The notes under the pieces are model-generated. The model had not been told where the DNA came from. It saw only the letters and a program-made list of their open reading frames with translations, and searched no databases. 32,779 nt of DNA from Candidatus Poribacteria bacterium. Its GTDB lineage: Bacteria; Poribacteria; WGA-4E; WGA-3G. Location of the stretch: the NCBI GenBank assembly GCA_007571305.1, contig RKRR01000119.1, positions 85,954 through 118,732 of the forward strand. The letters run 5' to 3'. This document shows, piece by piece, positions 23,679 through 31,559 of this stretch; the stretch's first letter is position 1; the number at the start of each line of letters is the position of its first letter. A program made the translations under genes and the position numbers.

Positions 23679-24789
23679 GCAAATTCGCCTTGATGTAGTC
23701 TTCATCAGGTGTAACACCGAGCCCCGGAGCATCTGGGACCGTTACAACATGGTCATGGATTTGGATGCCGCTCACTGCCATGGTTTCCAGAAAAGCAGGT
23801 GCGTTGAGTTCAGCGGGGAGAACCAGATCCACAGTTGAGAAGAGATGGACGCTTGCGATAAACCCGATTCCCGCTTCTGTCAATCCACTACCGAGAAGTT
23901 CAAGCGAATTTGCCTCAGCAATCGGCACGCTTTTAAGACACTCGTTTAACCCGCCAGACTTACACACTTTCAAAACGACAGCATCTGCACATTCCATACG
24001 TGCGATTTTTGCTAAATCAAAATGAGTGAAGCATCCCTCATCAATAGCGATCGGAATCGGAGCATCTTCTCGGACTCGCTTCATACCAAACCAATCCTGG
24101 CTTGCGACGGGTTGTTCCATACAGTAAATGTTCCGGATGTCTGAGACCCGCTTCAGCAATTCAAGTGCATTGGATGGCGTGTAAGACTGATTCGCATCAA
24201 TCCAGATCTTAGCATCTGGTGCGGCTTCATGAACCGCGCGCAGACGTTCTTCATCTTCCGCAGGTGTTCCAGCAACCTTCACTTTGAAACAGGAGCACGG
24301 AAACAAAGCTTTCGCCTTCAAGCCCATTATCTCTGGCATATCAATACTTAAAGCGTAGCAGAGCGGCACCGTGTCATGACGTTTCCCACCAAAGAGGGTG
24401 TGTAGTGGCACATCAACTATTCGACCTCGTAGGTCTTGCAAAGCGATGTCTACCGCAGCTTTGGCAAAGGGGTGCCCTGTGCTGACAGCAGGTTTTAATG
24501 CGTTATAGATAGCAGAGTGAATTTGGTTGAGATGTAGTGGGTCACGTCCGAGTAACAATGGAGCGATGTGATATCGGATGGTGGTTGTGATGGATTCGGT
24601 GGTTTCGTAACTCCATGAAGGGAGTGCGCGTTGTTCTCCCCAACCGACATAACCATCGTCCGTTGTGATCTTGACAAAAACATGGTCGCCCGCGGATCCC
24701 GGGGCCCCGACGAAACCGGTCCCGATATTAAAGGTGTCTCGCATTCCAACAGCAGTGGGATAAACGTCTACCTGGGTTATTTTGGACAT
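23659..24789 (-). CDS. enolase-superfamily enzyme, MLE / dipeptide-epimerase-like subgroup
   Basis: This 376-residue protein has the capping domain at 1-125 and the TIM barrel after it. FKVKVA places the catalytic K169-x-K171 pair, the metal ligands are D198 (IDANQSY), E225 (MEQPV) and D250 (AIDEG), and K274 (LKVCKSGG) is the opposing catalytic lysine. This K-x-K plus K pattern belongs to the muconate-lactonising group (cycloisomerases, o-succinylbenzoate synthase, dipeptide epimerases) rather than to mandelate racemase. The substrate is not decidable. It overlaps the transporter gene tail-to-tail, which may indicate a shared metabolic task. Confidence 0.88.
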   Translation of the reverse strand: MSKITQVDVYPTAVGMRDTFNIGTGFVGAPGSAGDHVFVKITTDDGYVGWGEQRALPSWSYETTESITTTIRYHIAPLLLGRDPLHLNQIHSAIYNALKPAVSTGHPFAKAAVDIALQDLRGRIVDVPLHTLFGGKRHDTVPLCYALSIDMPEIMGLKAKALFPCSCFKVKVAGTPAEDEERLRAVHEAAPDAKIWIDANQSYTPSNALELLKRVSDIRNIYCMEQPVASQDWFGMKRVREDAPIPIAIDEGCFTHFDLAKIARMECADAVVLKVCKSGGLNECLKSVPIAEANSLELLGSGLTEAGIGFIASVHLFSTVDLVLPAELNAPAFLETMAVSGIQIHDHVVTVPDAPGLGVTPDEDYIKANLLNVESS

Positions 24790-24888
24790 GTGTAAATGGG
24801 TTACTCCATTATTGGAAAATGTCCTTGTATTTTAGCATACCTCCCAGCAATTCATCAAACATATAGAGGAGTGGCTATCAGCCGTCAG

Positions 24889-24911
24889 GGGCGAGGTTAG
24901 AAACCTCGCCC
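24889..24911. repeat. hairpin with ten-base perfect stem
   Basis: GGGCGAGGTT and AACCTCGCCC pair around a three-base loop (AGA). No T-run follows on either side, so it is not a standard intrinsic terminator. It lies in the gap between the divergent genes at 24789 and 25016, before the promoter at 24943. It may be a REP-like element; coordinates are good to about one base. Confidence 0.6.
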
Positions 24912-24942
24912 ACAAGATGCACGTATCGGTGCAGAATTTTCG

Positions 24943-24971
24943 TTGACATGTTCGCGACTCTCCGCTACAGT
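24943..24971 (+). promoter_or_regulatory. strong predicted sigma70-type promoter of the KDG-kinase operon
   Basis: TTGACA (24943-24948) and TACAGT (24966-24971) are spaced by exactly 17 bases and lie 45 bases before the ATG at 25016. It should drive the three genes 25016-27348. Confidence 0.7.
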
Positions 24972-25015
24972 AATAGGAACACTGGTTGCTCTATGCCGTT
25001 GTAAGGAAACTCTAC

Positions 25016-25282
25016 ATGTTATTTATTGTCTTTGTGATTCTCACCCCCATTGTCGTTTGGTTAATTTTGCACTTTATGTCCCGACGAAAAGCCAGCACGG
25101 AAGAGACTGAACCGGGAGAACTGATAGAAGTTTGCGCGATCTGCCAAAACGAATTTACAATGAACGAATTGCTTGAAAAAGAGGTAGGCGGATACGGCAG
25201 AGTCTACTGTTTCTGCGGACAATGTATTGAAAATCTCTATAACGAATACCGAAACAAAACAGACACCATAACAGGAGAATGA
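25016..25282 (+). CDS. small membrane-anchored Cys-rich (zinc-ribbon-like) protein
   Basis: This 88-residue protein has one N-terminal membrane helix (MLFIVFVILTPIVVWLILHF), a basic stop-transfer stretch (SRRK), then a cytoplasmic-type domain with CAIC and YCFCGQC, five cysteines that could bind one zinc. I do not recognise a family. AAGGAAA lies about 8 bases before the ATG; a TTG ten codons earlier is unlikely. It is the first gene after a consensus promoter, and its stop lies two bases before the kinase start, so translation is probably coupled. Its role in a sugar-acid operon is unclear. Confidence 0.6.
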   Translation: MLFIVFVILTPIVVWLILHFMSRRKASTEETEPGELIEVCAICQNEFTMNELLEKEVGGYGRVYCFCGQCIENLYNEYRNKTDTITGE

Positions 25283-25284
25283 CT

Positions 25285-26328
25285 ATGTACGATTTAGTTA
25301 CGTTTGGGGAAGCGATGATCCGACTCACCGCCCCGGAATATATGCGCCTTGAACAGGCGACATCGCTTTCAATGACAGCGGGTGGTGCAGAAATGAACGT
25401 CGCTGTGAACGCTGCGCAACTCGGCTTGCGGTCTGCGTGGGTATCACGACTCGTAGACAATTGGTCGGGTCGCTATATTTGTAATAAGGGGCGGGAACTC
25501 GGCGTGGATATGTCAAACATCGTTTGGGTCGATTTTGATGGCATCGGCTTGGAACGCAATGGGTTTTACCACCTTGAGTTAGGCGCGGGACCGCGTGCAA
25601 GCAGTGTCACATACGATCGTGGATACTCTGCGATTTCTAAAGTGCAGCCCGGAGAGATTGATTGGGCATCTATTTTTATAGGCGCGCGATGGTTTCATCT
25701 CAGTGGCATCACGCCTGCGTTGTCGGAATCTGCAGCGGCTGTCTCTGCAGAAGCACTCAAGGCGGCCCGTGCAGCTGGGGTAAAAACAAGTTACGATCTG
25801 AACTTCCGTTCTAAACTCTGGAGTGCAGAGGAAGCACAAGCGGCGAATCGACCGATGATGGAGCATGTCTCTGTTCTCATCGGGAATGAGGAAGATTTCG
25901 AGAAATCCCTCGGCTTCGCAGCGGAAGGGGCGACCGAGTCGTATAGCAGCCTTGAACCTGATAGTTACAAGGCGGTTGCACAACGTGTTAAGGATGCTTT
26001 CCCCAGTATTGAAATGATCGGCACGACGTTGCGTGATGCCAAAACGGGTTGGCTGAACGATTGGCGTACACTCCTGTTTGATGGTGAAGAATTTTATTTG
26101 TCACGTATCTATGAGGATTTAGAATTGGTAGACCGCGTAGGTGGCGGTGATAGTTTCTCGTCGGGATTAATTTATTCTCTATTGAACGGAAAATCACCAC
26201 AAGAGGCGGTTGATTTCGCAGGTGGGTATTCTGCCTTAGCACATACCTTCCCCGGTGACTTCAACTGGGCAACAGCAGAAGAGGCAGAAAAAGCGATGGA
26301 AGCAGGGAGCGTGCGTATCAGTCGCTAA
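25285..26328 (+). CDS. PfkB-family carbohydrate kinase, 2-keto-3-deoxygluconate kinase-like
   Basis: This 347-residue ribokinase-family enzyme begins YDLVTFGEAMIRL, then GGAEMNVAVNAAQLG, the PfkB substrate-binding start. SYDLNFRSKLWS and NEEDFEKSLG are typical of KDG kinases. The PfkB signature GGGDSFSSGLIYSLL contains the catalytic base D289. KDG kinases phosphorylate 2-keto-3-deoxygluconate from uronic-acid breakdown; a related sugar is possible. I chose the ATG at 25285 with AGGAG 8 bases upstream; an ATG at 25279 sits on the ribosome site and overlaps the previous stop. The dehydrogenase gene follows 12 bp later. Confidence 0.88.
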   Translation: MYDLVTFGEAMIRLTAPEYMRLEQATSLSMTAGGAEMNVAVNAAQLGLRSAWVSRLVDNWSGRYICNKGRELGVDMSNIVWVDFDGIGLERNGFYHLELGAGPRASSVTYDRGYSAISKVQPGEIDWASIFIGARWFHLSGITPALSESAAAVSAEALKAARAAGVKTSYDLNFRSKLWSAEEAQAANRPMMEHVSVLIGNEEDFEKSLGFAAEGATESYSSLEPDSYKAVAQRVKDAFPSIEMIGTTLRDAKTGWLNDWRTLLFDGEEFYLSRIYEDLELVDRVGGGDSFSSGLIYSLLNGKSPQEAVDFAGGYSALAHTFPGDFNWATAEEAEKAMEAGSVRISR

Positions 26329-26340
26329 ACAGATAAAACT

Positions 26341-27348
26341 ATGACAAAAATTTTACTCTCTTCTATTTTTGAAAATACCGAATTTGATACTGCGGAACGT
26401 CTGGCGGCGTTGGCAGATTTGGAGAAACTTGGTGAGCTGAGTATCCACCCACCGGAACTGACCGCTGAACACGCTGATGGCGTTATTGGTGTGATCGCAG
26501 GGGGAGTGCCTTTTCATGAAAGCTTCTACCAAGCGGCAGATGCACTCCGAATTATTGCGCGTTGGGGTGTGGGATATGAAACCGTTAACGTGGATTTGGC
26601 GACAGCGTATGGTGTCATTGTCACAATTGCTCCTGAACACATGGTGACCGTTGCTGAATATGCGATTGGACAGTGGTTCGCGACCATGAAACGGGTTTAT
26701 ACGCTAAACAATGCCTCCCATAATGGGGATTTCAAACTTATCAAGACTCATGAGGTGATGGGTTCTACGCTCGGCCTGTACGGCTTCGGGCGTATTGGTC
26801 AGGAGGTTGCACGTCGTGCTCGTCCGCTTCTGGGTGAGCAAGGAAGACTTTTGGTCTACGATGTCCGTCCGGATATCGCTGAACTTGCGGCGCAATTTGG
26901 TGCAGAGGCTGTTGATACACCGCTGACGCTCTTCGAAGAGAGCGATACTGTGTCCTTACACTTATCGGGTGCGGATACCGTTGTAGGCTATGAGGAACTC
27001 TGTGCCATGAAACCGCATGCGTCTCTCATCAATCCGTCGCGTGGGAACCTTGTTGACGATGAAGCCGCCAATCGAGCTGTCAGCGAAAACCGACTCTGGT
27101 ATTATGTCGTTGACGATCCGGTTAACGGACCGCGGGCGATTCACAAAGACCATCCGCGTATTATCTGTACAAATCACAACGCGGGCATGACTGTTGAATC
27201 TGGTATTCGATTGGATCTTCGGACGATTGAACAGGTTACAGACGCGATAGAAGGACGTGCCCCAGCATATATTCTCAATCCGGAAGTCTTGGAGCATCCA
27301 AGGGTCAAGGCATTTTGCAAGGATACTTCGCAACCACTGAAACTGTGA
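26341..27348 (+). CDS. D-isomer-specific 2-hydroxyacid dehydrogenase
   Basis: This 335-residue protein has the two-domain layout of D-3-phosphoglycerate and related dehydrogenases. LGLYGFGRIGQEVARRA gives the NAD motif GFGRIG at 148-153. INPSRGNLVDDEA carries the substrate-binding arginine, and ICTNHNAGMTVES carries the catalytic histidine, in NHNAG rather than the usual PHxAG. VVDDPVNGP replaces the common DVFExEP segment, so this is a divergent subgroup. It is the last gene of the operon with the KDG-type kinase and would interconvert a keto acid and a hydroxy acid. The substrate is unknown. Confidence 0.88.
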   Translation: MTKILLSSIFENTEFDTAERLAALADLEKLGELSIHPPELTAEHADGVIGVIAGGVPFHESFYQAADALRIIARWGVGYETVNVDLATAYGVIVTIAPEHMVTVAEYAIGQWFATMKRVYTLNNASHNGDFKLIKTHEVMGSTLGLYGFGRIGQEVARRARPLLGEQGRLLVYDVRPDIAELAAQFGAEAVDTPLTLFEESDTVSLHLSGADTVVGYEELCAMKPHASLINPSRGNLVDDEAANRAVSENRLWYYVVDDPVNGPRAIHKDHPRIICTNHNAGMTVESGIRLDLRTIEQVTDAIEGRAPAYILNPEVLEHPRVKAFCKDTSQPLKL

Positions 27349-27373
27349 CCTGAGTCTTTAAACCAGAACCGTA

Positions 27374-27461
27374 GCCTGCAACAACGGCGCAGGCGGATAT
27401 ACGGAAAGGAAATCGGTAAATGCCCAGGCACATCCCACCGAACCGCAAGGTAAAATTAAAA
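27374..27461 (+). repeat. dispersed structured repeat, copy B
   Basis: It shares with copy A (21389-21470) the order AGCCTG, GGCGGAT-TACGGAAAGG, then CAC-CCAC, and CCGCAAGGTAAAATTAAAAA. The closing stem is shorter here (GCGG 27393-27396 with CCGC 27443-27446). This copy fills the gap between convergent genes, so it is not tied to a downstream gene start. Confidence 0.6.
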
Positions 27462-28604
27462 ATTTTTCTCGAGAAGGAACAGGAATTCTCTATTCGGTGC
27501 TTCAGCGGCGTTCACCCATTCATGCGTCCACTGCATACCTGCCATGACATTCTTTTTGTAGTCAAGCTCGAGAACAGCAAGCAGTCTTCCGTTGCTTTGC
27601 ATGACTCCGTTGAGTTGTTGTGCAGTTGCACGACCGCCAGAACTGTAAGAGAGCAGAATCCAACGGGCTTGTGTGTTCCTGATTAACCTCGCGATGGCTT
27701 CGACAGCGATGAATTGTCCGTCATCGTTGCGCCGAAATTCCTCAAATATAGACGCGGCGAGGGGATCTGATGTATCCTTTCGCCGTTTTGCTTTGCCGAA
27801 AAGGGTGGGTTTATCGAAAAGCACAACGCTTTTCCAGAGGTGGTAGTAAGCGGCATATCTGACACGAGACGGAGGCATCTTCTCGTTGTTTGAACCGTAG
27901 GGTGGATCGAAATAAGCAAGGTCTACGGAGATTCGCGGCACGAGTTCAAAGATGTCGGTTTGATGGACTTGGTGGTCTTCTTCTGATAAGAAAACCTCTG
28001 GCACTTCAAGCACCAATTCTTTATAGGCGCGGGGTGCCCAGTCTTTGAGGTAAGCAGAAAAATGACCGAGGGTGCTGTCAACACGGTCGAGTGCGAGTAT
28101 CAGGCTGGTGAGTGCGATTGCTTTTTCCATCGGATTGAGTTTAAGAGTCTCGATTTCCTGCCGAATCGCGTCTAATTTGCGGGTGTTGTGGTACTGCCAA
28201 GGTTTTTTGAGTCCATCTGTTTGGATTGCACAACCACTGTTGGCACGTCCGCCGTAATTTTCCGTGAACCAACCATCCACAGGGGACACAGCGTTGAGGT
28301 GATCGATAAGCGGTTGATACGTTTCTCTCGGTTTTGTGTTGAGTAGGTAACACGTGCCGAAAACTTTTGACCATGGGGCGATGTCGTTGCAAATAACGGT
28401 ATAACCGAGTTTGGCGAGTGCTTGCGAGACACGAGTCGTACCGGAGAATCCATCGAGGATTGTTTTGGCGTTGACTTTTTTGACGAGTTGGAGGATGTGA
28501 GGGAGGAGTTTCAGTTTGGAACCGATGTATTTGATGCTTTGTGTCGGAGGGGTATCGAGAAGCATTTGTTGCATGGGTTTAGGCAGAATCTTTGGCTTAT
28601 TCAT
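27456..28604 (-). CDS. D12-class N6-adenine DNA methyltransferase
   Basis: This protein of about 382 residues has KYIGSKLKLLP near the N-terminus (SAM-binding motif X of Dam-like enzymes), DGFSGTTRVSQALAKLG (motif I) near residue 51, and DPPYGSN (catalytic motif IV) near residue 233. It methylates adenine N6 in a specific DNA site. The ATG at 28604 overlaps the stop of the upstream nuclease gene (ATGAATAA); ATGs at 28622 and 28637 are possible starts. The overlap and gene order suggest a restriction-modification pair with that nuclease. Target sequence unknown. Its 3' end touches dispersed repeat copy B. Confidence 0.88.
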   Translation of the reverse strand: MNKPKILPKPMQQMLLDTPPTQSIKYIGSKLKLLPHILQLVKKVNAKTILDGFSGTTRVSQALAKLGYTVICNDIAPWSKVFGTCYLLNTKPRETYQPLIDHLNAVSPVDGWFTENYGGRANSGCAIQTDGLKKPWQYHNTRKLDAIRQEIETLKLNPMEKAIALTSLILALDRVDSTLGHFSAYLKDWAPRAYKELVLEVPEVFLSEEDHQVHQTDIFELVPRISVDLAYFDPPYGSNNEKMPPSRVRYAAYYHLWKSVVLFDKPTLFGKAKRRKDTSDPLAASIFEEFRRNDDGQFIAVEAIARLIRNTQARWILLSYSSGGRATAQQLNGVMQSNGRLLAVLELDYKKNVMAGMQWTHEWVNAAEAPNREFLFLLEKNF

Positions 28605-29535
28605 CCCCGTTCTGAATTTCATCTCTTTCGGGATCATATAGACGGTATTTTCCGGTTCCTATTCTCGAATAATATTTAGCGTTACTATAGTGATAGTGGT
28701 AGGAAGGGTGGTCAGGGCATGCCCCGACGATCTGAGCTGCTATTGTATTTGGGTTGAAATCTGGATACTTCTCTAAAACAGATTTTTTGATCTCCTTTAT
28801 TGTGAATTCATTTTTTACATCGCCGCCTGTAACTTTCTGCGCTGTTTCCAAGACGACTTCCTCTACGCGTCTATCCCCTGACCATCGTGAAGAAGGTGAA
28901 GTTTGCTGCTGCCGCGTTTTAGGCGTGCCAATCTCTTCATTTCCGACCTTAGTTTCTACACTGACAATTTCCTCTCCAGATTCAGCCTGGAATTTTGAAA
29001 TTTCTATACAACTGACATCCATTTTGTATGAAGTTTGGAGGAATCGGCAAACAGAGACCACCCGCGGATGTATTTCCCCTGCAACTACAAACAAACGCAA
29101 TTTTCGATTGAGAGGTGGGGGTTCGTCAGTATCGAGAACACCAAATACCTCCGTGAACGCCTCGGTGAAAGTTTTGTCTCTGAATTCATCACGTTTTTCA
29201 AAATAGGCCTCAGCAATTTCATGAATCTGTTCTTCTGAAAGTTCATTTGCCCAGGCTGCATATTCAAGCAGCTGTGCCACAACATCCCGTGGAGTTCTTC
29301 CCTGTTTGATTTCAACAATGATGAGATTCCCTTCTGCATCCACACCGAGCAAGTCTGGGAAAATAGTCCCTTCTTCATCCCGGGCACTTGGCTGCCGACC
29401 AATCCAGAGAATAAATTCATCTTGAATTACCGCCCTTGGACTGTTTTCAAGCCAAGTCTCTATATGTTGTTCAAGTTCAACGTTCGTTTCTTTTGCTCTG
29501 ATGAGTTTATCTCCTTGTAATCCAAAAAGAGCCAT
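28597..29535 (-). CDS. PD-(D/E)XK nuclease-like protein (DUF91/NucS-like), putative restriction enzyme
   Basis: This 312-residue protein has an N-terminal ELEQHIETWLENSPRAVI segment and then FPDLLGVDAEGNLIIVEIKQGR, giving D61 and E75-x-K77 of a PD-(D/E)XK nuclease as in DUF91/NucS-type proteins. A charged linker (about 190-225) leads to a C-terminal domain with FNPNTIAAQIVGACPDHPS and YYSRIGTGKYRLYDP, a winged-helix-like module often attached to nucleases and predicted to bind DNA. AGGAGA lies 5 bases before the ATG. Overlap with the adenine methylase gene suggests a restriction partner; a repair nuclease is the alternative. Confidence 0.75.
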   Translation of the reverse strand: MALFGLQGDKLIRAKETNVELEQHIETWLENSPRAVIQDEFILWIGRQPSARDEEGTIFPDLLGVDAEGNLIIVEIKQGRTPRDVVAQLLEYAAWANELSEEQIHEIAEAYFEKRDEFRDKTFTEAFTEVFGVLDTDEPPPLNRKLRLFVVAGEIHPRVVSVCRFLQTSYKMDVSCIEISKFQAESGEEIVSVETKVGNEEIGTPKTRQQQTSPSSRWSGDRRVEEVVLETAQKVTGGDVKNEFTIKEIKKSVLEKYPDFNPNTIAAQIVGACPDHPSYHYHYSNAKYYSRIGTGKYRLYDPERDEIQNGDE

Positions 29536-29601
29536 TATTTCTCCTATGTGTAGTCTTTGTAAGGGCTGTTATTATTCACAAACCTTCCCTTTCTGTCCGC
29601 T

Positions 29602-30166
29602 CTATTCAAAGAGTCGTGCAACAGAACATGCAAATCCTTCAACCCCATCTTCACCTGTCAATGTGTCCTCACTCGTAAGCACTGTGAAATCCGTATGAGA
29701 TCGATAGACCATCACCGTCTTCGCGACGGGTTCAATCACCCAGACGAGACGAGTCCCTGCTTTCAGATAGGCCAACGCTTTTTCCGTGACATCATAGTGT
29801 TTATCTGTCGGTGAGACGGCTTCAACCGCCAGATCTGGGGGTACCGGTGAACCCTTCTCTCTATCCTCGGGTAATCGGTCCGTCGAAACAAACGCAACAT
29901 CTGGCTTCACTGTCCCCCAAGTGAAAAGTCGTCCCTGCAGTGTACAAGCGTCCTAATTGATGCGTATAGACATGCATATCCAAATAGCGGATAACGTTGA
30001 CACTTATTTCACCATGTATCATTGATGGGAGCGATATCGGTGCTAATTCTCCTTTTATATATTCATACCCCTCTAAACCGTTTTCAAGAAATTCCTCCAA
30101 CGTGATTGTATTTTTGCCTGCCGGCACCTCTTGCACAGATTCAGGGTTCGTTTGGGAATTCAGCAT
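29602..30166 (-). pseudogene. Uma2-family gene with a frameshift at a G5 run
   Basis: Two overlapping frames together make one Uma2 protein. The first, from an ATG at 30166 (AGGAGA upstream), gives the N-terminal part to GTTFHLG. The second supplies VKPDVAFVSTDRLPED, DLAVEAVSPTDKHYDV and AGTRLVWVIEP to the stop at 29602. The break lies at a run of five C on the plus strand (29914-29918). Removing one base restores LGTVKPDVAF. The nuclease residues (PD, and E in AVEAVSP) are all in the second part. The cause may be a real mutation, a sequencing or assembly error, or slippage at the run. It is unrelated in position to the other Uma2 gene at 7384. Confidence 0.8.
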
Positions 30167-30221
30167 TATTTTCTCCTCTGAATGTGAATATAGAGTATTG
30201 CTTCTACGGTTATTCAACACC

Positions 30222-31460
30222 TTATGTATGTCGGATGGCATCAATGGGTGCCATTTTGGCGGCGTGGCTGGCGGGATAGTAGCCAAAGAAGATGCCGATC
30301 ACAGCACCCGCAACGACCGAAATCAGCACGGCTTCCGGCGTAACGATAGAAGGCCACACAACACCCGGGAAAAATCTACCCACCACCCACACGAAGCCTT
30401 TGCCGACTATGAAACCGAACATAACCCCCAAGAGACTACCAACCAAACATAAGAGGATAGACTCCGTAAGAAACTGCAACCGAATGTCAAAACTCTTCGC
30501 GCCAACGGCTTTTCGCAACCCGATCTCTGGGATCCGCTCCGTCACCGAGACGAGCATGATATTGAGAATACCGATACCTGCTACAATCAAGGAGATAGAG
30601 GCGATAACAACAAGCACCATCTCTATAATAAGGATAATCCTTTTTCCACCTTCAATTCCTTTTTTCGCGGACCACGTTCGGAAAAAGGTATCGTCGTCAC
30701 CGTGATTACGCATGATAACCGTTTTCACCTCTTTCATCGCCTGCTCAACCAGATCGATGCTTTTGGCACGTGCCATAATGGCTCCAACCCGATTACGTCC
30801 ACCAAAACGGGTTTGCGCGGTGGTAATCGGAATAAAGATCATTTCGTCTTGGCTTCTACCCTCATCGAATCCATCGCCACGTTCCTTCATAATCCCAACC
30901 ACCGTAAAACGCATATTATTGATGCCGACTTCCTCTCCAATCGGATTTCGCCCTTTAAATTGTTCCTTCCAAACTTTTGCACCGATCACACAGACTTTGT
31001 TCCAGAAGTCCATATCGGTATCAGCGAGAAATCTGCCGTATTCAGCATCCCATTGTTGGACGGCTTGATATTCATTTGTCGTTGCTCGGAGATAGGTTCT
31101 GCGGTGCTTCCCTTCAATTTCAAAGTCAATCGGATGACTTCTTTCAACAGTAGCAACCTCAACAGAAGGACATTCTGACAGAATGTCATGGAGGTCTCGC
31201 ATTTCTAAAAAATGCGGACTGCTGTTACGTTGCCAACGATCATTCTTTTCAATATATCCGGGTCGGTAGACCCCGAACATACTGGGGCCACCAATCCTTT
31301 CAATTTCTCCCATCAGTAATTTCTCAGCCCCTGCGCCAAAAGACATCATCGCTATGACCCCCGCAATACCGATCGTAATCCCCAAGAGTGTGAGAATCGT
31401 GCGGAGTTTGCTACCACGAAGCACTGAAAACGCTGAGATAAGGTTCTCTAAAATTTGCAT
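30222..31460 (-). CDS. MacB/FtsX-type ABC transporter permease, copy 1
   Basis: This 412-residue protein has an N-terminal membrane helix (LLGITIGIAGVIAMMSF, about 25-41), a large extracytoplasmic MacB-type domain (about 45-270), and three C-terminal helices of an FtsX domain with the family block SVTERIPEIGLRKAVGAKS. It ends PIDAIRHT, also typical. It lacks an ATPase domain, so an ATPase must be encoded elsewhere. MacB-type systems export peptides, lipoproteins or drugs without moving them through the membrane core. AGAGGA lies 6 bases before the ATG. It lies next to a close paralogue with a 99-bp gap. Confidence 0.9.
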   Translation of the reverse strand: MQILENLISAFSVLRGSKLRTILTLLGITIGIAGVIAMMSFGAGAEKLLMGEIERIGGPSMFGVYRPGYIEKNDRWQRNSSPHFLEMRDLHDILSECPSVEVATVERSHPIDFEIEGKHRRTYLRATTNEYQAVQQWDAEYGRFLADTDMDFWNKVCVIGAKVWKEQFKGRNPIGEEVGINNMRFTVVGIMKERGDGFDEGRSQDEMIFIPITTAQTRFGGRNRVGAIMARAKSIDLVEQAMKEVKTVIMRNHGDDDTFFRTWSAKKGIEGGKRIILIIEMVLVVIASISLIVAGIGILNIMLVSVTERIPEIGLRKAVGAKSFDIRLQFLTESILLCLVGSLLGVMFGFIVGKGFVWVVGRFFPGVVWPSIVTPEAVLISVVAGAVIGIFFGYYPASHAAKMAPIDAIRHT

Positions 31461-31559
31461 TTTTGTCCTCTACGTTAGGGGGATTTTAGTCTTTGGTTTC
31501 GTGGCAGACCTATGATTAGGTTTCGAGGCTTCCTTCTACAAGGGAGTTTTCCTCTACCA

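Noticed and set aside
24889..24911. Intrinsic terminator
   Set aside because: The stem is strong but there is no T-run on either strand next to it.
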